Assembly (NCBI RefSeq): GCF_034702125.1
Contig: NC_085880.1
Coordinates: 12,934,000-12,997,999 of the forward strand
Source: Engraulis encrasicolus
Taxonomy: Eukaryota > Chordata > Actinopteri > Clupeiformes > Engraulidae
DNA length: 64,000 nt
Direction of reading: 5' to 3'
Positions 57,701 to 64,000 of this stretch are shown piece after piece (position 1 is the first letter of the stretch; each line of letters begins with the position of its first letter). The position numbers were made by a program, and so were the translations under genes. A model generated the notes under the pieces. It was not told the DNA's origin, did not search any database, and saw nothing but the letters and a program-made list of their open reading frames with translations.

Positions 57701-60700
57701 GATATCCCAGCGACCCTGTGCCACTATTTCCCCCAACCCACCCAGAACAGCTAGGAAAAGCAGAAATAGCTCTTTACCTCGAACAAAGGATGGTTCCCTT
57801 TACCGAGTTGATCCTGATATCAATTGTGACATTGTATATATTGGGAAGTCTATCACAGAGTGTCATTTGGAACCTTCAAACCGAATGCTACCACGACGGA
57901 ATGCCAGAAAGAGCATTAGGGGTCACATGTATACTGAAGATTACTTGGAACTAAAAACTGTACGAACGCTGGCCAGGAAGTCTACAGGAAATGGTACAGG
58001 CAATTGCCCCTTACCAATGCCAGTCATCACAATGGTTACTCCAAAACAGGTCCTTGCTAAGCCTGACGGTGTTCCCCCAGTTGACATGCCATTCCCTGGA
58101 GGAGAATGTGGAGAATCTGTCTCGCAGACACCACCCCCAGAAACCCCCCGAGATAATGAGATGCTTGGTGATGTACTGAGCAGTGTGAGTGATGCCGACA
58201 TGATTGTAGAAACTAGTCAGACTGGTCAGACAGCAAACCAAGACAAGGTAGATTCTAATACTGAAATGACACCTGTGTTAACTGGCCAGACAACAAGCCA
58301 AGACAATGTAGAATCTAATACTGAAATGAAACCTGTGGTACCTAGCCAGACAGCAAACCAAGACATGGTAGATTCTAATAGTGAAATGACACCTGTGGTA
58401 CCTGGCCAGACAACAAGCCAAGACGAGGTGGATTCTAATTCTGAAATCACACCTGCAGGAACTGGCCAGACAGCAAGCAAAGACGTAATAGATTCTAATG
58501 CTGAAATTACACCTGTGATGACTTGCCAGACAACAAACCAAGACGAGGTAGATTCTAATTCTGAAATCACACCTGCAGCAACTGGTCAGACAACAGGTCA
58601 AGACAAAGTAGATTTTAATTCTGAAATTGGCCAGACAACAAGCCAAGACAAAGTAGATTCTAACTCTGAAATTACACCTGTAGCACCTGGCCAGACAGCA
58701 AGCCTCGACAAGGTAATTGCTAATAATGAAATCACTCCTGTAGTAACTGACGAAAGTAGCTTACCTGAAGATGATGTGATTGTGTGCTCTGAAGATCATA
58801 ATAAGCAACCAGTACTTGAGCTACCTGTTAGCAATGAGAATAACGACTTACCTGTCAGTGGTGAGCAGAGCAAGGTAGACGATGATCAGACTGTGAACGT
58901 TGATGAACAGAGTAAAGTCGCTGACTATTCAGAACCAGTGTCGGAAATGACGAAAGAAGATTTACCACCAGTGTCGGAAATGACAAAAGAAGATTCACCA
59001 CCTGAGTCCCCAACTCAACCACTTCCTGTTTTGGACGTCAAGGGTGTAGAGGAGAGTGTTGTCAGAGGTGAATCGCCAGCTATGACACAAGTGGATAAGG
59101 AGGAGGACCCTGATATGAAGGAATCCACATCTGATGTAAAGTCGGTCGATCAGAATGTTGATTTGGACAATGTAGCAAGTGTAGAACAGTTGGCAATAGA
59201 GACATTGCCATTAGAGAGGGGGAACACTGACCAACCCACTCCCACTGATGAGGAGGCCTCTGATAAACGTATTGAGGCTGAATCAAACACACGCTGCAAA
59301 CCTATTGAAACAGAGATCAAAGCAGTGAACGAGGAGCCCAGTGTGGAAGACACACTTTCAGATATCCCACCAGAAACCTTGTCAGAAAAAGAAACTGTAA
59401 CGAGGGAGGTATTCAGCTCACCAGATGGCAAGAAACCAAAAAGAATCAGGAAGCCCAGGCGCTTTGGCAGCTCTGACAGACAGTTGCGTAGCAGAGTCTC
59501 TGATGCTCAACAAGTACCCCAGACCCCTGAGAAAAGTGCTCTGGTCATAACAGAACAAGCCCCTCTCTCTATTGTCGAACAACCTAAAAGCCCAGAGGCA
59601 AAACGTCCATCGAGATCTGTAAAAGCAAAGGCATCAGAAAGTGATTCATCGAAAGCTGACGTACCACAGGGTGCCGAGGTATCTCAGACCCCTGAGAAAA
59701 ACGATCAGGTCACGACGCCACAACTTCCCGAGTCTGTTGCAGAGTGTCAGAGTCCTGAGACAAAACGGCCACTGAAATCTGTAAAAGCAAAGGCTTCAGA
59801 AAACGATCCATCAACTTCTGAAATTAAGGAATCTCAAGAGCCTAGATCCTCTGATGTCCAAGAACTGTCCCAGACCCCAGAGGAAAGCAATCAGGTCATG
59901 AGCGCACAAAATTCTAAGTCCACTATTGATCAAAGTCAGAGTCTTGATTCAAAACGGCCATTGAGGTCTGCACAGTTGAAGGCCCCAGAAAGCGTAGCAC
60001 CAAACGATAACGTTATGGAGAGTGCTACAGCCAGTAAGGAGGAATCTCAAGAGCCTAGCGCTGATAAAGTAAAAACTGAATCAAGCCCTCCTGAGAAAAC
60101 GGTAGCAGATCAAGCAGTGCAGACTAGAAAGCTTAGGTCAACCCCGGCAAGAAAGAAACTTGATCAGGAGGGAGGGCAGAATATGATTTCTGCATCATCC
60201 AGTGCTGATGCTCAGCCTTTAACCACCGAAGAGCAACAAGATACAGAGGCTGTTGTAGAGATATGCAAGGCACTTTCAGACACGACAGCAACACTTACAG
60301 ATTTACCTGCTTGTCACAGCCCTATTAAAGATACTGTTACAGATCCAGTTGGTCATCAGTCTGTCTCCCCAGCTGTAGCTAGCCCGAGAGTCTCAAGACA
60401 TATGCCATTGAGAAGCAGGACTAGCCCTGTGGATAGCGATACACTTCCAACCATAGTAAAATCCTCCATAGAAACATGTGAGCCGCTGCCTGAAAAGAGT
60501 GATCCTGTTATGGTGGAGGACAACTCACCACAGCCTTCCCAAAGTCCCTCCACAAGTTCTGCTACTGAGAACTCTCGCCACATGCCACTGAGGGGCCGAA
60601 GCCAGGGTATTGACAGTGATGGCAGTTCTTCCTCCGCCAATCTCTCAGAGAATCTTAATCGTATGCCTCTGAGAAGTAGCAGTTCCATTAGTGCTGTTCA

Positions 60701-62510
60701 ACCCACCAGTCCTACACCATCTGCCCGGGACAAGAAAGTCCAGAGTTATCCGAGGCCTTCTAAATCTGGATTCCTTTCTTCAGACACAGACTCTGAACCT
60801 AGCCTTGTTGGCTCGCCTCTTAAATACAGACCTGCGAGGAGTTCACGAGTTCAGAAAAAAGATGCAGTCATTCATGACGCCTTGCCTGGCACCTCAAATA
60901 CTGAGCCCACCGTATCACGTTCTTCCAAGTTCTTGGAGGCCATGAACAGAGAAGAAGGTCAGCTTCTGATTGCTAATTTAAATACCAAATTTGATAAAAT
61001 GCAAAAAGGGTGGGTTCAGATGGACAAGGAAGGGCCACAGGTCTCAAGATCGAGGAACAAAGCCGACCGTTTCAAACACATTTGGAAGAGCAAGCGCAGA
61101 ATTCGAAAACCCAGACCCTTAGAATCACAAAGATTTTCCCCAGTGCAAATGCTGTTTATGAAATCATTTCATTTACCAAGCATCTGTCGCTGGTTTTTAC
61201 AGTCCACAGAAACAAAGTCCCTCGTAATTGTCAAACACCTCAACACCCGACATCCATCTGAAACACAGCTGTGCTTTCAAAGCTCCTCGTCTATGGCTGG
61301 AACCTCGCATGGTAACTTTCCAAGCGTGCAAGCGGAGCGTTTGAAGAAACACCTGAAAAAGTTTGCCATAGCTTCACCGGTAAAGAGCACGGCCAAGAGT
61401 CAGAAGCTCATTGCAGATGCACTGGAACAAGACCCCATCAACATTGAGGGAAAGGACAACCTCCTGTCTACAGCCGCCACTCGCATGTCCACCAAGCCTC
61501 ACAGTTACATGGGTGTTACTCAGACCACTGACACCCAGAAGGTCACTGGTGCGGTGAAAAACCCAGCAAGTGCCAGGATCTTGAGGAAGTACTCTCACAT
61601 GCGCGAGAAAATGCAAGGACAGCACAAGTCAAGAAACTTGAAAGACCAGAAGGCTGAACACGAGAAAGCATCCAGACCGAAGGTGTCAACTGCACAAAAA
61701 CCTGCGCTTCCCAAGAAAAACAACGGAAAAGAAGCAATTGTTGCAAAGAAGGACAATGCATCACAGTCTCCATCTAGTAGGAGGAGTACACCAAGAGCTT
61801 CCATCAAAGAAAGCGATAAAGAAAAAGTCTCAAAGTCTACTAGCAGTAAAGTGGTCAGGGAACTTGCTGATAAAGACACCCCTTCACCAAAACGGGCCCA
61901 AAAGACACCAATGTCCCCCAGGCCTCAGAGAACCACTGCAGCCACTACTTCAAGCCCAAAAAGTAATAGGCCCACAAACAAAAAAGAGAATCTAACAGAA
62001 AAACTTACAAATGCAAAATCTCCACAAACACCATCTCGGAGGACAACCGCATCCACTGCTTTGAGCCCAAAAACAAATGCAAACAAAAAAGACAATGCTG
62101 CAGAGAAGCATCCAAATGTGAAATCCCCTCCAACACCAACTCAGAGGACAACCCCATCCACTGCTTTGAGCCCAAAAGCAAATGCAAACAAAAAAGAGAA
62201 TACTACAGAGAAACGTCCAAATGAAAAATCTCCGCAAACACCAACTTCAACCTCTGATTCAAAGGCAGAAACGAAGAAGCCGGTTGCCGTGAAAACCACT
62301 GCGGTTGTAGTCACCTCTCCCCCTGTACCCATGAGTCCTGATTCGTCGGTCGCACAAGACCAAGTGCTGACTAGATCGCAGAGAAAGATGGAGGAAGCAC
62401 ATCGCATGACCACTGAGTCTCCCAAATCGGCTACAAAAAGAGCACAAGATCCTGTCGTAAACGCATCCCCAGCAAAACGTACAAGGACATCGCTCTCGAA
62501 AACAAACTGA
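31975..62510 (+). CDS. lcor: lcor long isoform, PALI1-like (PRC2-associated LCOR isoform)
   Basis: Exons 1-6 as in the HTH isoform, then 56933-62510; 6567 nt, 2188 residues. Exon 6 ends in phase 2, and both exon 7 and this exon need two incoming bases, so exon 7 can be skipped in frame. By family, PALI1 joins the CtBP-binding LCOR N-terminus to the C10orf12 sequence that binds and activates PRC2 (EZH2/EED/SUZ12). The CtBP motifs are kept and the HTH is lost. The new part is Ser/Thr/Pro/Lys-rich and mostly disordered; it has three ARKS motifs (residues 603-606, 654-657, 677-680), a 60-bp coding minisatellite (761-935), three KRP...KAKASE units (about 1193-1350), HMPLR motifs, a compact conserved-looking block (about 1661-1779) and KSPxTP repeats (about 1996-2102). 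It is longer than human PALI1, which I recall as roughly 1560 residues. Confidence 0.93.
32072..39449. other. lcor intron 1, no gene recognised
   Basis: 7.4 kb. Contains (GT)n 34372-34462 and (CA)n 34617-34683 in opposite orientation, (GT)n 35459-35550, a poly-A run near 35888-35907, a (TCTTC)n tract 37776-37919 with a GGCTC block, and (CT)n 38924-39000. The sequence just after exon 1 (32100-32700) is CpG-containing and probably promoter-proximal. Confidence 0.7.
37776..37919. repeat. (TCTTC)n with an internal (GGCTC)4 block
   Basis: About 18 TCTTC units, then TGCTC and four GGCTC units, then about seven TCTTC units. The inner block looks like a variant unit that itself was amplified. Confidence 0.95.
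39450..39515 (+). CDS. lcor: lcor exon 2
   Basis: The acceptor is CCTCCAG and the donor GTGAGT; 66 nt, phase 1 at both ends. It encodes FESILEGLFGSRLIEDLRLF, matching the LCORL/LCOR N-terminal extension. Confidence 0.94.
39516..43543. other. lcor intron 2, no gene recognised
   Basis: 4.0 kb. Contains short CA repeats (40338-40366, 43322-43347) and a possible dispersed repeat near 40755-40860 (GCTCTAAATTAACACCCACC). A 264-codon frame at 41401-42195 has no recognisable domain. Confidence 0.6.
43544..43623 (+). CDS. lcor: lcor exon 3
   Basis: The acceptor is TTGGCAG and the donor GTACTT. It encodes DCQPEGVSDWSFDENCLFCC; the CxxC spacing in this family might bind zinc, but that is only a possibility. 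Confidence 0.93.
44150..44223. repeat. (CT)n microsatellite before lcor exon 4
   Basis: About 36 CT units ending some 30 bp before the exon 4 acceptor, so it extends the natural polypyrimidine tract. The rest of introns 3 and 4 is unremarkable. Confidence 0.97.
44255..44393 (+). CDS. lcor: lcor exon 4
   Basis: The acceptor is CTCTCAG, preceded by a long CT microsatellite; the donor is GTACAC. It encodes the segment ending EREAEEFLNAVLHRK, conserved with LCORL (AENYLNALFRKK). Confidence 0.93.
44708..45226 (+). CDS. lcor: lcor exon 5 (NR box, first CtBP motif)
   Basis: The acceptor is GCCGTAG and the donor GTGGGG. It contains the possible internal start at 44758, a long Ser/Ala/Pro low-complexity stretch (about 44870-45120) absent from human LCOR, then NPVLSQLLMAEQEAPLDLTV. 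Confidence 0.95.
45444..46279. mobile_element. TTAA-flanked MITE C with about 280-bp inverted arms
   Basis: The left arm starts AGTGGTAGTTCGCTATTTTA and the complement of the right arm is the same with few changes, through TAGAGATGTTC, GGTGCTGAACGGAGCATTTG and AAAATGGCATTAAACTTT, out to about 45725 and 46005. TTAA is at 45440-45443 and 46280-46283. Non-coding, in lcor intron 5. Confidence 0.93.
46440..47025. mobile_element. Inverted-repeat element with about 120-bp arms
   Basis: The left arm (TTTCTCAGAATTCC... CCAAAATTCTGTGCCCCTGG TCACGGAA ... CGGAAGTGCTTTCT) is repeated in inverse orientation from about 46900 to 47025. No target duplication could be defined. In lcor intron 5. Confidence 0.8.
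47820..47946. repeat. Interrupted (GT)n tract before lcor exon 6
   Basis: GTGTGTTTGTGC and TGCGTGCG units, ending about 16 bp before the exon 6 acceptor. Confidence 0.92.
47963..48050 (+). CDS. lcor: lcor exon 6 (second CtBP motif, branch point of the two isoforms)
   Basis: The acceptor is TTCTCAG and the donor GTAAGT. It encodes DGVLDLSTKK and ends in phase 2 (GG), which suits both terminal exons. Confidence 0.94.
48793..48951. mobile_element. hAT-type MITE (CAGGGGCGGAGC family), copy 2, inverted
   Basis: Same family as 24655-24812 in opposite orientation. Ends CAGAGGCGG and CCGCCCCTG, with exact 8-bp direct repeats GCTCCACC (48785-48792, 48952-48959). Fragments of similar sequence lie at about 48637-48690. 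The rest of intron 6 is unremarkable. Confidence 0.88.
50300..51356 (+). CDS. lcor: lcor exon 7 (HTH terminal exon)
   Basis: The acceptor is CAATCAG. The open frame extends upstream to an ATG at 50259, but exon 6 phase and the acceptor place the exon edge at 50300. LKIPQVRG and the HTH block at 51000-51197 are near-identical to mammalian LCOR. Confidence 0.95.
51357..56750 (+). other. lcor: 3'UTR of the HTH isoform of lcor (probable)
   Basis: It begins with a GA-rich tract (51357-51445). Contains (GAAA)n 52574-52613, GT repeats near 54200, a T-run 54681-54709 and (ATT)n 55198-55225. AATAAA hexamers are at 55768-55773 and 56726-56731; the second lies about 200 bp before the PALI exon, so a long 3'UTR ending near 56750 is likely. 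No coding exon is recognised. Confidence 0.65.
56726..56731 (+). promoter_or_regulatory. lcor: Candidate poly(A) signal for the HTH isoform
   Basis: AATAAA followed by T/G-rich sequence, about 200 bp before the exon 8 acceptor. Use of this site would exclude the PALI exon. Confidence 0.5.
56933..62510 (+). CDS. lcor: lcor exon 8 (C10orf12/PALI terminal exon)
   Basis: The acceptor is TTTTGCAG. A single open frame of 5.6 kb ends TGA at 62508-62510. The first residues after the join are ASHSLGFAHPRNQQ. An ATG at 56922 lies before the acceptor and is not the biological start. Confidence 0.94.
58224..58748 (+). repeat. lcor: 60-bp coding minisatellite in the PALI exon
   Basis: Nine tandem units of 20 codons (consensus GQTTSQDKVDSNSEITPVVT); one unit is shortened to 15 codons. 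All changes keep the frame. The array is acidic and Thr/Ser-rich. Confidence 0.95.
59517..59995 (+). repeat. lcor: Three degenerate coding repeats (QTPEK...KRPxRSVKAKASE)
   Basis: Units of about 55-65 codons begin with QTPEK/QTPEE and end with KRPSRSVKAKASESD, KRPLKSVKAKASEND and KRPLRSAQLKAPES. Basic KRP segments alternate with acidic ones. Confidence 0.85.
61929..62250 (+). repeat. lcor: Three 35-residue KSPxTP repeats near the PALI C-terminus
   Basis: Units run TTASTALSPKTNANKKDN then AEKHPNVKSPPTPTQR, with an N-terminal diverged copy and a third that runs into unique sequence. Lys-rich with many Ser/Thr-Pro sites. Confidence 0.88.
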
Positions 62511-64000
62511 AGAGCGATTGTTACACATTTATCAGAAGTTTGACTCAGACCGATATAGTCAGGCAGTATGTAAATTGAAGGCTGTTTTTTTCTTTTTTTT
62601 AAAGGAGGGCAGGACATGCTTGACATTTTATTGATATATATATAAATGCAGAGAAAGTACACTTTGAAATGGTTTTGCAAAGTTATGAGGTTGTAAATAC
62701 TGTAATACAAATTTATTTAAATTCCGTTTTGCATGCATTGCGCCCCTCGTTTCCTGTGATTTCCTCTTGTAAGAAACTGTGACTTGCTGCTGTAGGGAGT
62801 ACAGTGTGCACCTCCATCCCTTTAGACCTCTCGTGCTTGCAAATAGGGCTGAACATGTACATTTGGTAGGACATATTTTTTATTTCCCACAAAGTGGTTT
62901 TACTTAGTTGTGTAGCATAATAGTTTAGTGGCCATGCACATAATGAGGTGAAATGAAACAAAACAAAAAAGCAAGCCATGACTGAATAGTGAAGACGACT
63001 TTTACACATCGTCTGTGGATCTTTGGAATTGAAAGTATTGACGCGTCTCTTGCAGAGTTGCGACAGCAACATTCAGGTGCCTTATTTTTTTGCTTGTGCA
63101 ATGAGGTTGGCTGGTTCTAGTTCAATGAGGTTGGCTAGACTTCTTAACCTGTTGCCCAGGCATGTACTGTAAGAAGGCAGAGGCAACGTTCACGCACAGC
63201 CCCCTGTTCTTTTCTATGATTTTCCTGTACCGGTATTTTTTTTTTCTAATGAAAATAATTTTTGCGTATGTATAGACAAATGGTCATAATTGTTTTTCCT
63301 CTGTAACTTATTTTTCCCTTCCGTTTATTTTTTAGTGTAGGCCGTAAAACAAGCATTAACTGAATATTATTTTTAATAGTAATGACCTACTTTATGGAAT
63401 AATTTAAAAATCATTGAGTTGAGTTCAACGCTGGCTCATTTTCGTGGTTTAACCCTTTCATGTCTGTATCTTTGCCTCAGTTGGGCCCAAGAAATAAAAC
63501 ATGATAAAATCGTCTATTAAAAAGAAGAGAAACAAAAGAAGTTTCACGATTCTTTCCTTGTACATACTGTGTAAGGTATGAAATATTCTGCTTTTCCAAA
63601 TAAGGTTCCAATAGGTAATGTTATTAGAACTCTTTAGTACACCTGTGTTTGAGCTTCACTTGTCATGTCAATGTGTCATGCTGTAGCTCAGGCTACGGCC
63701 CCTTTGTTGTGTCATAGTATGACATCCAACAGCATGCAGTGGTTTTCCTTTGCATTTAAGCCGTTCAATCGCCCATTAGTCAGCTAAAGATGTTTTTTTC
63801 CTGTATGGAAAGCAGTAGACTTTTGCTTGGCTGTGCATGGAGTTTTGTATAGTATAACCGCTCCCTGTCCAAACTCTGTTTTCACTTTCAGACTGTCTCC
63901 CCTTAGGCTTGCTGAACCCCCCTCCTTTTTATAACGCTATGCATGGACTGACTAGATGCTGCAGTGAGCTGACTTGCTACCCGCCCTGTTAATTTAAGAC
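62511..64000 (+). other. lcor: 3'UTR of the PALI isoform and downstream flank
   Basis: No coding exon is recognised after the stop. AATAAA at 63493-63498 is the best poly(A) signal, giving a 3'UTR near 1 kb. Beyond it nothing is identified to the window end. Confidence 0.6.
63493..63498 (+). promoter_or_regulatory. lcor: Candidate poly(A) signal for the PALI isoform
   Basis: Canonical AATAAA, with T/G-containing sequence about 50 bp downstream. Confidence 0.55.

Overview
The window looks like nuclear DNA of a ray-finned (teleost) fish. Genes are split by GT-AG introns. CA, GA and AAAG microsatellites are long and frequent. Introns and spacers are full of small DNA transposons, tRNA-derived SINEs and a decayed Tc1 element, and the three proteins match vertebrate families. 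The species cannot be read from the sequence.

Three protein genes can be reconstructed exon by exon. (1) A Fas-type death receptor (fas/TNFRSF6) on the + strand, about 1.5-12.5 kb, has nine exons in phase with each other, giving a signal peptide, three cysteine-rich domains, one membrane helix and a C-terminal death domain. (2) morn4 lies on the - strand, 30.6-22.0 kb, with four coding exons and 146 residues; its first coding intron is a GC-AG intron. (3) lcor lies on the + strand, about 32.0-62.5 kb. Six shared exons join in the same phase to either of two terminal exons: one encodes the pipsqueak-type helix-turn-helix (681-residue LCOR), the other is a 5.6-kb exon equivalent to human C10orf12 (2188-residue PALI1-like isoform). 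fas and morn4 are tail to tail; morn4 and lcor are head to head, with 1.4 kb between start codons. All three human counterparts are on chromosome 10q23-q24, so this is probably a compressed conserved linkage block.

Region by region: 0-1.5 kb, microsatellite and hAT-like element. 1.5-12.5 kb, fas, with introns made largely of nested inverted-repeat elements, a LINE relic and tandem arrays. 12.5-22 kb, intergenic, with LINE and Tc1 relics, a polypurine compound minisatellite and a minisatellite running into the morn4 stop codon. 22-30.6 kb, morn4. 30.6-32 kb, divergent promoter region. 32-51.4 kb, lcor exons 1-7. 51.4-56.9 kb, 3'UTR of the helix-turn-helix isoform. 56.9-62.5 kb, PALI exon. 62.5-64 kb, its 3'UTR and flank.

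The most interesting observation is in the PALI exon. Three copies of the histone H3-tail motif Ala-Arg-Lys-Ser lie within about 80 residues of a protein whose mammalian counterpart binds and activates PRC2. Also notable are a 60-bp in-frame coding minisatellite in the same exon, the GC-AG morn4 intron beside an AAAG tract, an excess of the palindrome TAGGCCTA in non-coding DNA, and nested TTAA-flanked miniature transposons.
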